NCBI GenBank assembly: GCA_947600025.1
Contig: CANQFY010000009.1
Span: forward strand, 1 to 42,213
DNA from: an uncultured Oscillospiraceae bacterium
Lineage (GTDB): Bacteria; Bacillota; Clostridia; Oscillospirales; Oscillospiraceae
Direction: 5' to 3'
DNA length: 42,213 nt
Shown: positions 30,139 to 39,897 of the stretch, one piece after another
Numbering within the stretch: the first letter of the stretch is position 1
How the letters are laid out: every line of letters begins with the position of its first letter
Translations under genes and position numbers: made by a program
The notes under the pieces: generated by a model
The model's database searches: none
What the model was told of the DNA's origin: nothing
What the model saw: the letters and a program-made list of their open reading frames with translations, nothing else

Positions 30139-31617
30139 TTAAAGGTTGCTGTACCCCATCAGAGAGGCGTCCACCGCCCGGGCGGCCTCCCGGCCCTCCC
30201 GAATGGCCCAGACCACCAGGGACTGGCCCCGGCGCATATCCCCGGCGGCGAAAATCCGGTGCTGGGTGGTCTGATAGTCCCGGCTCTCCACGTTGCCCCG
30301 GCCGTCCACCGCCACGCCGAAGGCCTCCGCCACGTTCCTTTGGCAGCCCAAAAAGCCCGCCGCGATGAGGACCGTGCCGCAGGGAATCTCCCGCTCCGAG
30401 CCGGGCACCGGCGTCATGACGGTCCTGCCGGTGGCCGGGTCGGCCTTCGGCTCCAGGCTAAGTAGCCGCAGCCGCCGGACCTTTCCCCGGCGGTCGCCCA
30501 GGAAGGCCGATACCGTGGTCTGGTAGAGCCGGGGGTCATGGCCGAATTTGGCGATGGCCTCCTCCTGGCCGTAGTCCGTTTTTTTGACCTTGGGCCACTC
30601 GGGCCAGGGGTTGTTGGGTCCCCGGGTCTCTGGAGGACAGGGCATCATTTCCAGCTGGGTCACGGATTTGCAGCCCAGGCGGATGGCGGTGCCCACGCAG
30701 TCGTTGCCCGTATCGCCGCCGCCGATGACCACCACATCCTTGCCCTGGACCTGGGGATATTTCCGATCCCGCAGGCCCGAATCCAGCAGGCTCTTGGTCA
30801 CGGCGGAGAGGAAATCCACGGCGAAATAGATGCCCCCCAGCTCCCGGCCCGGGGCGGTGATGTCCCGGGGCTGGGAAGCCCCGCAGCACAGCAGCACCCG
30901 GTCGAAGGCCGAGAGCAGCGTCTCGGCAGTGGGGTCGATCCCCGCCTCCACGTTGGGAATAAATACCACGCCCTCCGCCTCCATCAGGGCGATCCGCCGG
31001 TCCAGAATTTTCTTGTCCAGCTTCATGTTGGGGATGCCGTAGCGCAGCAGGCCCCCAATCCGGTCATGGCGCTCGAACACCGTCACCGTATGGCCCCGGC
31101 GGTTCAATGCCATGGCCGCCGCCAGGCCCGACGGGCCGGAGCCGATCACCGCCACCCGCTTCCCGGTGCGCAGCGCCGGGGGCTGGGGGACCACCCAGCC
31201 GTTTTGGAAGGCCGTCTCGATGATGGCCCGCTCGTTTTCCCGGGTGGACACCGGCTCGCCGTTCAGGCCGCAGGTGCAGGCCGCCTCGCACAGCGCCGGG
31301 CACACCCGGCAGGTGAACTCCGGGAAGCTGTGGGTCTTGGCCAGTCGCTCATAGGCCTTTTTCCAATTGCCCAGGTACACCAGATCGTTCCACTCCGGAC
31401 ACAGGTTGTGCAGGGGGCAGCCGGACACCATGCCGCCGATCAGCTCTCCGGCCTGGCAGAAGGGCACGCCACAGTCCATGCACCGGGCCGCTTGGCGCTG
31501 CTGCCGGGCTGGGGGCAGTGGCGCGTGGAACTCTTGAAAATTACGAATTCGCTCCAGGGGCGGGACAGCGGGGCCCACCTCCCGGGAATATTCCAAAAAA
31601 CCCGTGGGTTTTGCCAT
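30139..31617 (-). CDS. gltD: Glutamate synthase small (beta) subunit, NADPH-dependent
   Basis: The 492-residue protein is the FAD- and NAD(P)H-binding subunit that passes electrons to GltB. N-terminal cysteine groups CMDCGVPFC (near residue 47) and [15 protein letters not shown] (near 105) bind iron-sulfur clusters. An FAD-binding GxGxxG block follows ([18 protein letters not shown] near 155), and a second nucleotide-binding block [20 protein letters not shown] lies near 290. The C-terminal [20 protein letters not shown] is typical. It starts 12 bases after gltB with a GGAGG site, so the subunits are made from one transcript. It acts in the cytoplasm in ammonia assimilation. Confidence 0.96.
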   Translation of the reverse strand: MAKPTGFLEYSREVGPAVPPLERIRNFQEFHAPLPPARQQRQAARCMDCGVPFCQAGELIGGMVSGCPLHNLCPEWNDLVYLGNWKKAYERLAKTHSFPEFTCRVCPALCEAACTCGLNGEPVSTRENERAIIETAFQNGWVVPQPPALRTGKRVAVIGSGPSGLAAAMALNRRGHTVTVFERHDRIGGLLRYGIPNMKLDKKILDRRIALMEAEGVVFIPNVEAGIDPTAETLLSAFDRVLLCCGASQPRDITAPGRELGGIYFAVDFLSAVTKSLLDSGLRDRKYPQVQGKDVVVIGGGDTGNDCVGTAIRLGCKSVTQLEMMPCPPETRGPNNPWPEWPKVKKTDYGQEEAIAKFGHDPRLYQTTVSAFLGDRRGKVRRLRLLSLEPKADPATGRTVMTPVPGSEREIPCGTVLIAAGFLGCQRNVAEAFGVAVDGRGNVESRDYQTTQHRIFAAGDMRRGQSLVVWAIREGREAARAVDASLMGYSNL

Positions 31618-31629
31618 GCTCCGTTCCTC

Positions 31630-34600
31630 CTATCCCGCCGCCAGGCGGCGCTTGTATTCTGTCGGGATGATCTTCTTGAATTTGGGGACGAAGCCCGAAA
31701 GATCCGCCAGGATCGCCGCCGCCTTTTCCGAGCCGGTCTCCCGGAGGTGGTTTTCCAGCATCTGCCGCAGCTGCCGGATGTCCTCCTCCTCCAGCTTTTC
31801 GATGAGTACCATATCCTTGTTGAGGTTGCGGTAGAGCCGGTTTTCCTCGTCCAGGACGTAGGCGATGCCCCCGGACATGCCCGCGGCGAAGTTGCTGCCA
31901 GTCTTGCCCAGCACCGCCACAAAGCCGCCGGTCATATACTCGCAGCCGTGGTCCCCCACGCCCTCCACCACCGCTGTGGCGCCGGAATTGCGGACGCAGA
32001 ACCGCTCCCCCGCCACGCCGGAGATGTAGGCCTCCCCCGAGGTGGCGCCGTAGAGGGCCACGTTGCCGATGATGATATTCTCCCCGGCGGGGAACCGGGC
32101 CGCTTTGGGGGGACGGACCGCCAGCTTGCCGCCGGAAAGGCCCTTGCCGAAGTAGTCGTTGGCGTCCCCCTCCAGGCGGACGGTCAGCCCCTTGGGGATA
32201 AAGGCCCCGAAGCTCTGGCCCCCCGAGCCAGTGCAGCGCAACACATAGGTGTCCGGCGCCAGGCGGGTACCAAACCGGCGGGTGATCTCCGAGCCGAAGC
32301 AGGTGGCGAAGGCCCGGTCCGTGTTCTTCACCGCCACTTCCAGCTCCCCCGGCTCCCCGGCCTCCAGCTTTGGCCCCAGAGCCGACAGGAGCAGGGCGCA
32401 GTCCTTGGTCTTTTCCAAGCCGAAGTCATAGACCGCCTGGGGATCGAATTTGCCCCGGGGGGCGTGGGCAAAGCTGTCGCAGAGGATGGCGCTCAAGTCC
32501 AGGGGGCAGTTTTCCCGCTGCCGGAGCAGATCAGCCCGGCCCACCATCTCGTCCACGGTGCGAAGGCCCAGCCGGGCCATATACTCCCGCAGCTCCTGGG
32601 CGATAAAGAGCATGAAATTCTCCACATATTCCGGCTTCCCCGAAAAGCGCTTCCGAAGCTCCGGATTCTGGGTGGCGATGCCCACGGGACAGGTATCCAG
32701 ATTGCAGGCCCGCATCATCACGCAGCCCATGGTCACCAGAGGGGCGGTGGCAAAGCCAAATTCCTCCGCCCCCAGCAGGGCAGCGATGGCCACGTCCCGG
32801 CCGGACATGAGCTTGCCGTCGGTCTCCAGCCGCACCCGGTTGCGCAGTCCGTTGCGGAGGAGGGTCTGATGGGTCTCCGCCAGGCCCAGCTCCCAGGGCA
32901 GGCCGGCATTGTGAATGGAGCTCTTGGGCGCCGCGCCGGTGCCGCCGTCATAGCCGGAGATCAGGATCACCTGGGCCCCGGCCTTGGCCACGCCCGCCGC
33001 CACGGTGCCCACCCCCGCCTCGCTGACCAGCTTGACGGAGATCCGGGCCCGGGTGTTGGCGTTCTTCAGATCGTAGATCAGCTGGGCCAGGTCCTCAATG
33101 GAGTAGATGTCGTGATGGGGCGGCGGGGAGATCAGGCTGACCCCGGGGGTGGAGTACCGGGTCCGGGCGATCCAGGGATAGACCTTGGCTCCCGGCAGAT
33201 GGCCCCCCTCCCCGGGCTTGGCGCCCTGGGCCATTTTGATCTGGATCTCCTCGGCGCTGACTAAGTATTCCGAGGTGACGCCGAATCGGCCGGAGGCCAC
33301 CTGCTTGATCTTGGAGCAGCGGAGGGGATCCCCCAGCCGCTCCGGGCTCTCCCCGCCCTCGCCGGTGTTGGACCGGCCGTGGAGACGGTTCATGGCGATG
33401 GCCAAGGTCTCATGGGCCTCCTGGGAGATGGAACCGTAGCTCATGGCTCCGGTCTTGAACCGGCGGACGATCTCCTCCGCGCTCTCCACCTCCTCCAGGG
33501 GCACCCCCTGGTCCGGGAAGTTGAACTCCATTTCGCTGCGCAGATACCCGGTCCGCTCCCGGTCCACCAGGGCGGTGTACTGCTTGAACATGGCGTAGTC
33601 CCCCCGGCGGGTGGACTGCTGAAGCAGATGGATGACGGCGGGGCTGTACCGGTGTTCCTCCCCCTGACTCCGGCGCTGGTGGGCGCCCTGGGAGTCCAGG
33701 GTCAGGTCCGTGTCCAGGCCCAGGGGGTCGAATGCCCGGGAGTGGCGCTGATCCACGTCGCGGGCAATATCCTCCAGGGTGACGCCTCCCACCCGGCTGA
33801 CGGTGCCGGCAAAGTATTTATCGATGACCGAGGAGCAGATGCCCACCGCTTCAAAGATTTGGGCGCCTCGGTAGGAATTGACGGTGGAGATGCCCATTTT
33901 GGAGGCGATCTTCACGATGCCCGCCACCACGCCCTGGCAGTAATCGTGGACGGCGGCGTAGTAGTCCTTGTCCAGCATCCCGCTTTCCACCATCTCCCGG
34001 ATGGTGGAAAGGGCCAGGTAGGGATTCACCGCCGAGGCGCCGTAGCCCAGGAGGGCGGCGAAGTGATGGACGTCCCTCGGCTCCCCGGATTCCAGAATGA
34101 TGGCCAGAGCCTGGCGCTTTTTGGTCCGCACCAGGTGCTGATGGACGGCGGACACCGCCAGCAAGGAGGGAATGGCCACATGGTTCTCGTCCACCCCCCG
34201 GTCGGAGAGGATCAGGAAGGTGGCCCCCGCCCGGTAGGCCTTATCCACCTCCACGCACAGGTGGTCCAGCGCCCGGACCAGGGGGGTACTCTTGTAGTAG
34301 AGGATGGGCACCGTCTCCACCCGGAAGCCGGGGATGCTCATGGCCTTGATCTTCAACAGGTCCGTATTGGTCAGGATGGGGTTTTCGATCTCCAGGACAT
34401 GGCAGTTCTCCGGGACCTCGGTGAGCAGGTTGCCGTCCCGCCCGGCGTACACCGCCGTGTCCGTGACGATGGCCTCCCGGATGGCGTCAATGGGGGGATT
34501 GGTCACCTGGGCGAAGAGCTGCTTAAAATAGTCGAATAGAGGCCGGTTTTCCCGGTCCAGGGCCGCCAGGGGCGTGTCCACCCCCATGGAGGCGGTGCCC

Positions 34601-36078
34601 TCCGAGGCGTTCAGGGCCAGATTGCGGATGCAGCCCCGGTAGTCCTCGTAGGTGTAGCCGAAGGCCTTCTGGAGCCGGGCCAAGTCCTCCCCGGCGGGCT
34701 CCTCCGGCTTCCGGTTGGGGATTTTCAGGGTGGAGAGCCGCACCAGATTGCTGTCCAGCCACTCGCCGTAGGGCTTGGACAGAGCGTAGCGGTTTTTCAG
34801 CTCCTCGTCCTCCACGATCCGGCCCGCCGCCGTGTCGATGAGCAGCATCTTGCCGGGCCGGAGCCGGTCCTTCCGGAGGATATTCTCCGGGTCCTCCTCC
34901 AGGACCCCCACCTCCGAGGACAGCACCACATAGCCGTCCCGGGTGATGTAAAACCGGGAGGGCCGCAGGCCGTTCCGGTCCAGCACCGCCCCCAGCTGGA
35001 CCCCGTCGGAGAAAATGATGGAGGCGGGGCCGTCCCAGGGCTCCATCATGGTGGCATAGTATTGGTAAAAATCCCGCTTCTCCCGGGAAATGGTATCGTT
35101 GTGGGCGAAGGGCTCGGGAATGGTGATCATCACGGCCTTGGGCAGCTCCATGCCGCTCATCACCAGAAATTCCAGGGTGTTGTCCAGCATGGCGGAGTCA
35201 GAGCCGGCGGTGTTGATCACGGGGAAGACCTTGTCCGTCACGTCCCGAAGGGCGTCGCACTCCATGGTCTCCTCCCGGGCCAGCATCTTGTCGGCGTTGC
35301 CCCGGATGGTGTTGATCTCCCCGTTGTGGACGATCATCCGGTATGGATGGGCCCGCTCCCAGCTGGGATTGGTGTTGGTAGAGAACCGGGAGTGGACCAC
35401 GGCGATGGCGGAGGTCAGGTCATCCTGCTGCAAGTCCAGATAAAAGCTCCGGAGCTGCTTGACCAGGAACATGCCCTTGTAAACCACGGTCCGGCTGGAA
35501 AGAGAGCAGACGTAGCTGTTGTCGTTGCACTGCTCGAAGACCCGGCGGGCCAGATACAGCCGCCGGTCAAATTCCAGGCCCTTGGCCAGGTCCCTGGGCT
35601 TGCCCACGAAGACCTGCTGAATGACCGGCATACAGGCCCGGGCCCGCTCCCCCAGAATTTCCGGGGCCACGGGGACGCTCCGCCAGCCGAGAAAGGTCAG
35701 CCCCTCCTTTTCCAGGATGATCTGGAACATTTTCTTGGCCTGGTTCCGGCGCAGCTCCTCCCGGGGAAAGAAGAACATCCCCACGGCGTATTCCCCCTCC
35801 CCGGGCAGCTCGATGCCGCTCTCCCGGCAGACCCGGGCAAAGAAGGGGTGGCAAACCTGGAGCAGCATCCCCACGCCGTCGCCGGTGGCGCCCTCGGCGT
35901 CCTTTCCGGCCCGGTGCTCCAGGTTTTCCACGATTTCCAGGGCGGACTCCACCGTTCGCCGGGTCTTGACGCCTTTGATATTCACCACCGCGCCGATGCC
36001 GCAGTTGTCGTGTTCAAAATTTGCACGGTAAAGACCATTTTCCTGCATTTTCGGCTCGCAGCCAAACAGTTCTCCCAT
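31630..36078 (-). CDS. gltB: Glutamate synthase large (alpha) subunit
   Basis: The 1482-residue protein makes glutamate from glutamine and 2-oxoglutarate. A 25-residue propeptide precedes the catalytic Cys26 (HDNCGIGAVV), which becomes the mature N-terminal residue of the class-II amidotransferase domain. A central domain, the FMN-binding synthase domain (GEGGESPERLGD, then SGYDGGTGAAPKSS) with cluster-binding cysteines (MMRACNLDTCPVG), and the C-terminal beta-helix domain with repeated G-rich turns follow. The frame is open upstream to 36369 through another gene; ATG 36078 is chosen because GGTGG stands at the right distance and the propeptide has a normal length. It is followed by gltD after 12 bases. 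Confidence 0.97.
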   Translation of the reverse strand: MGELFGCEPKMQENGLYRANFEHDNCGIGAVVNIKGVKTRRTVESALEIVENLEHRAGKDAEGATGDGVGMLLQVCHPFFARVCRESGIELPGEGEYAVGMFFFPREELRRNQAKKMFQIILEKEGLTFLGWRSVPVAPEILGERARACMPVIQQVFVGKPRDLAKGLEFDRRLYLARRVFEQCNDNSYVCSLSSRTVVYKGMFLVKQLRSFYLDLQQDDLTSAIAVVHSRFSTNTNPSWERAHPYRMIVHNGEINTIRGNADKMLAREETMECDALRDVTDKVFPVINTAGSDSAMLDNTLEFLVMSGMELPKAVMITIPEPFAHNDTISREKRDFYQYYATMMEPWDGPASIIFSDGVQLGAVLDRNGLRPSRFYITRDGYVVLSSEVGVLEEDPENILRKDRLRPGKMLLIDTAAGRIVEDEELKNRYALSKPYGEWLDSNLVRLSTLKIPNRKPEEPAGEDLARLQKAFGYTYEDYRGCIRNLALNASEGTASMGVDTPLAALDRENRPLFDYFKQLFAQVTNPPIDAIREAIVTDTAVYAGRDGNLLTEVPENCHVLEIENPILTNTDLLKIKAMSIPGFRVETVPILYYKSTPLVRALDHLCVEVDKAYRAGATFLILSDRGVDENHVAIPSLLAVSAVHQHLVRTKKRQALAIILESGEPRDVHHFAALLGYGASAVNPYLALSTIREMVESGMLDKDYYAAVHDYCQGVVAGIVKIASKMGISTVNSYRGAQIFEAVGICSSVIDKYFAGTVSRVGGVTLEDIARDVDQRHSRAFDPLGLDTDLTLDSQGAHQRRSQGEEHRYSPAVIHLLQQSTRRGDYAMFKQYTALVDRERTGYLRSEMEFNFPDQGVPLEEVESAEEIVRRFKTGAMSYGSISQEAHETLAIAMNRLHGRSNTGEGGESPERLGDPLRCSKIKQVASGRFGVTSEYLVSAEEIQIKMAQGAKPGEGGHLPGAKVYPWIARTRYSTPGVSLISPPPHHDIYSIEDLAQLIYDLKNANTRARISVKLVSEAGVGTVAAGVAKAGAQVILISGYDGGTGAAPKSSIHNAGLPWELGLAETHQTLLRNGLRNRVRLETDGKLMSGRDVAIAALLGAEEFGFATAPLVTMGCVMMRACNLDTCPVGIATQNPELRKRFSGKPEYVENFMLFIAQELREYMARLGLRTVDEMVGRADLLRQRENCPLDLSAILCDSFAHAPRGKFDPQAVYDFGLEKTKDCALLLSALGPKLEAGEPGELEVAVKNTDRAFATCFGSEITRRFGTRLAPDTYVLRCTGSGGQSFGAFIPKGLTVRLEGDANDYFGKGLSGGKLAVRPPKAARFPAGENIIIGNVALYGATSGEAYISGVAGERFCVRNSGATAVVEGVGDHGCEYMTGGFVAVLGKTGSNFAAGMSGGIAYVLDEENRLYRNLNKDMVLIEKLEEEDIRQLRQMLENHLRETGSEKAAAILADLSGFVPKFKKIIPTEYKRRLAAG

Positions 36079-36114
36079 TTTTCGGCCACCTTTCCAAAGG
36101 TTTCTCTCTATAAC

Positions 36115-36143
36115 AGAATACCCCCAAAGTTCCGAAAAGTAAA
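36115..36143 (-). promoter_or_regulatory. Possible promoter of gltBD
   Basis: On the minus strand, TTTACT (36143-36138), a 17-base spacer and TATTCT (36120-36115) match the consensus moderately (four and five of six). The rest of the 203-base gap is AT-rich compared with its surroundings and could hold further control sites, but I see no riboswitch or clear dyad apart from the folA terminator. Confidence 0.4.
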
Positions 36144-36255
36144 GAGAAATCCAAGCTGTATTCTTATTTTCCCCACTTTGAACACACATCCCGCGTCGGA
36201 TTGCCGGGAATCTGTTCATTTTGAATAATGCAATTTTTATTTTTTTAACTTGCAA

Positions 36256-36286
36256 AATGAGCGGGAAGCCACGCTTCCCGCTCATT
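36256..36286 (-). terminator. Terminator of the thyA-folA operon
   Basis: AATGAGCGGGAAGC (36256-36269) pairs perfectly with 36273-36286 across a CAC loop. On the minus strand it is followed by TTTTGCAAGTT. The folA stop codon lies inside the first arm of the stem. Confidence 0.85.
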
Positions 36287-36776
36287 GCTTTTCTTTTCTC
36301 AGATAGCGCCAGATCTCGTAGGCGATCCCGTTTTCCTCCCCGGCCTCCAGCAGTTCTCCCCGGGTCCAAGCCGGGTCGGCGTCCAAATCGGGGAAAAACA
36401 CATCCGACTCCGGTTTCGCGCGGATCTTGGTAACGTAGGCCGCCCGGCAGTAGGGCAGCATCTGGCGGTAGACGCTCGCCCCGCCAATGACGAAGGCCCG
36501 GTCCCGCTCCTTTGCCAGTTCCGCCGCCGCCTCCGGGCTCCGGCAGACCCGGGCGCCCGGGACCTCCGCGACGCTCCGGGACAGCACCAAATTTTCCCGG
36601 CCAGGAAGGGGCCGCCCCCCGGGGAAATCCAAGAGAGTCCGCCGCCCCACGATCACCGTGGCCCCGGCGGTGGTCCGGCGGAAAAATTTCCGGTCCGCGG
36701 AAAGGGTCACCGGCTGGGTGCCCTCCCGGCCGATGCCCCAGTCGTCATACACCGCAACGATCGCGTCCATACTCAC
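36282..36776 (-). CDS. folA: Dihydrofolate reductase
   Basis: The 164-residue protein has the DHFR pattern: AIVAVYDDWGIGREGTQP at the N-terminus, the nucleotide-binding VIVGRRTLLDFPGGRPLPGR near residue 42, and AFVIGGASVYRQMLP near 95. It regenerates tetrahydrofolate from the dihydrofolate left by ThyA. A GTG at 36776 overlaps the thyA stop (GTGA), and an ATG two codons later (36770) is an equally plausible start. The stop lies in the terminator stem. Coupled thyA-folA operons are common because the two enzymes work in one cycle. Confidence 0.95.
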   Translation of the reverse strand: MSMDAIVAVYDDWGIGREGTQPVTLSADRKFFRRTTAGATVIVGRRTLLDFPGGRPLPGRENLVLSRSVAEVPGARVCRSPEAAAELAKERDRAFVIGGASVYRQMLPYCRAAYVTKIRAKPESDVFFPDLDADPAWTRGELLEAGEENGIAYEIWRYLRKEKQ

Positions 36777-37603
36777 ACCGCCATGGGAATCTCATAGGGG
36801 AAGTCGTGATACCGATACCCCTCCACCCGAAAGCTGTCCGTAGTGAAGGCGTAAAAATCGGTAACGGTCGGGTCCACCGTAAATTTCGGGGCGGGATACC
36901 CTTCCTTTTCCAGCATGGCCTCCACCATGGGCACATGGCGGTCGTAGATATGGCAGTCGGCAATGACGTGGACCAGCTCCCCGGCCTCCAGGCCGGAGGC
37001 CCGGGCCATCATGTGCAGCAGTACCGCGTACTGCACCACGTTCCAGTTCCCGGCGGTGAGCATATCCTGGCTGCGCTGGTTCAAAATGGCGTTGAGGGTG
37101 TTGCCGGAGACGTTGAAGGTCATGGAGTAGGCGCAGGGATAGAGGTTCATCTCGTGCAGGTCCTGGAAATTGTACAGGCTGGTCAAAATCCGTCGGGAGG
37201 CGGGGTTGTGCTTCAAATCGAAAAGCACCCGGTCCACCTGGTCAAATTCCCCCTCGGGGAATTGATACTTGATGCCCAGCTGGTAACCGTAGGCCTTGCC
37301 GATGGTGCCGTCGGGACCAGCCCACTCGTCCCAGACGTGGCTGTGCAGGTCCGCGATCCGGTTGGACTTCTTCTGCCAGATCCACAGCAGCTCGTCCACG
37401 GCGCTTTTCCAGTAGGTCCGCCGAAGGGTCAGGATGGGAAATTCCTCCCGCAAGTCATACCGGTTCACCACCCCGAATTTCTTGATAGTGTGGGCCGGGG
37501 TCCCGTCCGCCCACTGGGGCCGCACTTCCCGGTCCGTGTCCCAGACCCCGTTTTTAAGAATGTCCAGGCAGGTCGCCCGGTAAGTTTCGTCCGCCTTGCT
37601 CAT
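36773..37603 (-). CDS. thyA: Thymidylate synthase
   Basis: The 276-residue protein converts dUMP to dTMP using methylene-tetrahydrofolate. Visible motifs are REEFPILTLRRTYWKSAVDE, the catalytic Cys157 in LYPCAYSMTFNV, and LNQRSQDMLTAGNWNVVQYA, typical of ThyA. YPCAYS replaces the more usual LPPCH-type context, as in some Firmicute ThyA subgroups. ATG 37603 is preceded by AAGGAGG; the frame is open to 37639 but has no site there. Its own promoter is at 37630-37658. It is divergent from the TraX-family gene. Confidence 0.95.
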   Translation of the reverse strand: MSKADETYRATCLDILKNGVWDTDREVRPQWADGTPAHTIKKFGVVNRYDLREEFPILTLRRTYWKSAVDELLWIWQKKSNRIADLHSHVWDEWAGPDGTIGKAYGYQLGIKYQFPEGEFDQVDRVLFDLKHNPASRRILTSLYNFQDLHEMNLYPCAYSMTFNVSGNTLNAILNQRSQDMLTAGNWNVVQYAVLLHMMARASGLEAGELVHVIADCHIYDRHVPMVEAMLEKEGYPAPKFTVDPTVTDFYAFTTDSFRVEGYRYHDFPYEIPMAV

Positions 37604-37629
37604 GGCCGCGCCTCCTTGTCGTTTTGTCC

Positions 37630-37658
37630 AGCATACCACATTCGCCGGGTTTTTTCAA
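37630..37658 (-). promoter_or_regulatory. Promoter of thyA-folA
   Basis: On the minus strand, TTGAAA (37658-37653), a 17-base spacer and TATGCT (37635-37630). It lies about 27 bases before the ATG, leaving just enough room for the ribosome-binding site. Confidence 0.7.
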
Positions 37659-37664
37659 TGGGTA

Positions 37665-37693
37665 TTGCGTTTTTTCCCGGGGCGTTATATAAT
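37665..37693 (+). promoter_or_regulatory. Promoter of the TraX-family gene
   Basis: TTGCGT (37665-37670), a 17-base spacer and TATAAT (37688-37693), followed 20 bases later by the ATG at 37714. It is back-to-back with the thyA promoter, the two -35 boxes being six bases apart. Confidence 0.7.
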
Positions 37694-37713
37694 GAAAAAA
37701 AGGGTGTGAGACC

Positions 37714-38409
37714 ATGAAAACCCAATCTGGTGGCCTCTCCCAGGAGGGCTTGAAGCTCATCGCCTGCGCCAGCATGCTCCTGGACCACATTGGAGCCACC
37801 ATCCTGCCCAGCACGGTGCTGCGGATCATCGGGCGGATCGCCTTTCCCATTTACTGCTTCCTGCTGGTGGAGGGGGTCCACCACACCCGCCATCCGGGGC
37901 GGTACGCCCTGCGGCTGGCCATGGGCATGGTGTTGTCCGAGCTGCCCTTCGATATGCTGTTCTACGGCGGCTGGACCTGGGACCATCAGAGCGTCATGGT
38001 GACGCTGCTTTTGGCCTTCGGCATGGCCCTGGTGATGAAAAATACCAAAAGTCCCCTGTTAAAGCTCCTGGCCGTGGCGGCGGCGGCGGTCCTGGCGGAG
38101 CTGCTGCGGACGGACTACGCCGGGTTCGGCACCCTGGTGGCGGCGCTGTTTGTCCTGGTCCGGGACAGCGCGTTCCGGCTGCCGCTCCTGGCCCTGGGGC
38201 TGCCGGCCCTGGCCTTGCTCACCGGGCAGATGGATGTCGAGCTGTTCTATGTGGGGGCCCTGATCCCCATCGCCTTCTACTCCGGCCGGAAGGCCACCGC
38301 CAGCCCGGCGGTGCAGTGGGCCTTTTACCTGTTCTACCCCGCCCATTTGACGGTGCTGTGGGGCATCATGCAGCTGATGATGGGGCTTTGGCCAATTTCC
38401 CTCTTGTAA
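37714..38409 (+). CDS. TraX-family integral membrane protein
   Basis: The 231-residue protein has about seven to eight membrane segments and the TraX pattern: GLKLIACASMLLDHIGATIL with the conserved DHIG, then LRIIGRIAFPIYCFLLVEGV, and FYLFYPAHLTVLW at the end with the conserved YP.H. Plasmid TraX acetylates F-pilin; chromosomal relatives in Firmicutes are common and their acceptors are unknown. The start is ATG 37714 with a weak AGGGTGTG site. It has its own promoter, and its TAA stop forms part of the asnS -35 box. It belongs broadly to the membrane acyltransferase group, like the gene at 7591. Confidence 0.88.
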   Translation: MKTQSGGLSQEGLKLIACASMLLDHIGATILPSTVLRIIGRIAFPIYCFLLVEGVHHTRHPGRYALRLAMGMVLSELPFDMLFYGGWTWDHQSVMVTLLLAFGMALVMKNTKSPLLKLLAVAAAAVLAELLRTDYAGFGTLVAALFVLVRDSAFRLPLLALGLPALALLTGQMDVELFYVGALIPIAFYSGRKATASPAVQWAFYLFYPAHLTVLWGIMQLMMGLWPISLL

Positions 38410-38432
38410 AACCGGGAAAAATGGCGTATACT
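38404..38432 (+). promoter_or_regulatory. Promoter of asnS
   Basis: TTGTAA (38404-38409), a 17-base spacer and TATACT (38427-38432). The -35 box includes the stop codon of the upstream gene. The leader is about 28 bases, too short for a T-box element. Confidence 0.65.
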
Positions 38433-38466
38433 TTATAAAACACATGGAAAAGAGAGGTAATTTGCT

Positions 38467-39858
38467 ATGGATCTGGTAATGGTTCGCGACTTATATCGGG
38501 ACGCCCCGTCCTACGCCGGAAAGACCGTCCGGGTGGGGGGCTGGGTCCGTACCGTACGAGCGGGCAAGCAGTTCGGCTTCATCGTGCTCTCCGACGGGAC
38601 CTTCTTCAGCCCCGTCCAGGTAGTGTACCACGACACCCTGGAAAATTTCCAGGCCGTCTCCAAGACCAACGTGGGCGCGGCCCTAATCGTGGAGGGGGAG
38701 CTGGTACTGACCCCGGAGGCCAAGCAGCCCTTTGAAATTCAGGCGACAGCGGTCACCGTAGAGGGCCCCTCCGCCCCGGACTATCCCCTGCAGAAGAAGC
38801 GGCACACCCTGGAATATCTGCGGACCATGACCCATCTGCGGCCCAGGACCAATACCTTCCAGGCGGTGTTCCGGGTCCGGAGCCTGATCGCCTACGCCAT
38901 CCACCGGTTCTTCCAGGAGCGGGGCTTCGTCTACGTCCACACCCCCCTGATCACCGGCTCCGACTGCGAGGGCGCGGGGGAGATGTTCCAGGTGACCACC
39001 CTGGATCTGGCGAACCCACCCCGCACTGAGAACGGGGCCGTGGATTACAGCCAGGATTTCTTCGGCAAGCCCACCAGCCTCACCGTCTCCGGCCAACTCT
39101 GCGGCGAAGCCTTCGCCATGGCCTTCAAAAACATCTACACCTTCGGCCCCACCTTCCGGGCGGAAAATTCCAACACCACCCGCCACGCCGCCGAATTTTG
39201 GATGATCGAGCCGGAGATCGCCTTCGCCGACCTGTCCGACGACATGGCCCTGGCGGAGGAGATGCTGAAATACATCATTTCCTACGTCCTGGAGGAGGCG
39301 CCGGAGGAGATGGCCTTCTTCAACCAGTTTGTGGACAAGGGGCTCTTAGACCGGCTCCACCACGTTTTGACCTCCGACTTTGGCCGGGTGACCTACACCG
39401 AGGCCATCGCCCTTTTGGAGCCCCACAACGCCGAATTTGCCTACCCCGTCCACTGGGGCAGCGATTTGCAGACGGAGCACGAGCGGTATCTGACCGAGGT
39501 AGTCTTCCAGCGGCCGGTGTTCGTCACCGACTACCCCAAGGAGATCAAGGCGTTCTATATGAAGCTGAACCCCGACGGCAAGACCGTGGCGGCCATGGAC
39601 TGCCTGGTGCCCGGCATCGGGGAGATCATCGGCGGCAGCCAGCGGGAGGACGATTATGAAAAGCTCTCCAGCCGGATCCGGGAACTGGGGATGAAGCCGG
39701 AGGATTACGACTTCTACCTGGATCTACGGAAGTACGGCTCCGCCCGTCACGCCGGCTTCGGCCTGGGCTTCGAGCGGTGCGTCATGTACCTGACGGGCAT
39801 GGGCAACATCCGGGACGTGCTCCCCTTCCCCCGGACCGTCAACAACTGCGAGCTGTAA
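38467..39858 (+). CDS. asnS: Asparaginyl-tRNA synthetase
   Basis: The 463-residue class-II synthetase has an N-terminal OB-fold anticodon-binding domain (residues 15-105, [20 protein letters not shown]) and a catalytic core with motif 1 around [20 protein letters not shown], motif 2 around [20 protein letters not shown], and motif 3 as [21 protein letters not shown]. Features such as GEMFQVTT and [13 protein letters not shown] separate AsnRS from AspRS. AGAGAGG serves as the ribosome-binding site. The gene has its own promoter and terminator. It charges tRNA-Asn directly. It is normal in length and motifs. Confidence 0.97.
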   Translation: MDLVMVRDLYRDAPSYAGKTVRVGGWVRTVRAGKQFGFIVLSDGTFFSPVQVVYHDTLENFQAVSKTNVGAALIVEGELVLTPEAKQPFEIQATAVTVEGPSAPDYPLQKKRHTLEYLRTMTHLRPRTNTFQAVFRVRSLIAYAIHRFFQERGFVYVHTPLITGSDCEGAGEMFQVTTLDLANPPRTENGAVDYSQDFFGKPTSLTVSGQLCGEAFAMAFKNIYTFGPTFRAENSNTTRHAAEFWMIEPEIAFADLSDDMALAEEMLKYIISYVLEEAPEEMAFFNQFVDKGLLDRLHHVLTSDFGRVTYTEAIALLEPHNAEFAYPVHWGSDLQTEHERYLTEVVFQRPVFVTDYPKEIKAFYMKLNPDGKTVAAMDCLVPGIGEIIGGSQREDDYEKLSSRIRELGMKPEDYDFYLDLRKYGSARHAGFGLGFERCVMYLTGMGNIRDVLPFPRTVNNCEL

Positions 39859-39865
39859 AAAAATT

Positions 39866-39895
39866 GGGAGGCGCTTCAGCGCCTCCCGGTTTTGC
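39866..39895 (+). terminator. Terminator of asnS
   Basis: GGGAGGCGC (39866-39874), a TTCA loop and GCGCCTCCC (39879-39887) followed by GGTTTTGC. A-rich bases before the stem give a partial T run on the minus strand too, so it may also serve the convergent rhomboid-like gene. Confidence 0.88.
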
Positions 39896-39897
39896 TT

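Noticed and set aside
30538..33264. 908-codon plus-strand open frame opposite gltD and gltB
   Set aside because: Antisense to two highly conserved enzymes, with no initiation signals or recognisable domain.
36079..36369. N-terminal extension of gltB
   Set aside because: The open frame continues upstream through the intergenic gap and into folA, but ATG 36078 has a ribosome-binding site and gives the usual short propeptide before Cys26.
38433..38466. T-box leader for asnS
   Set aside because: The leader is only about 30 bases, with no specifier stem or terminator.
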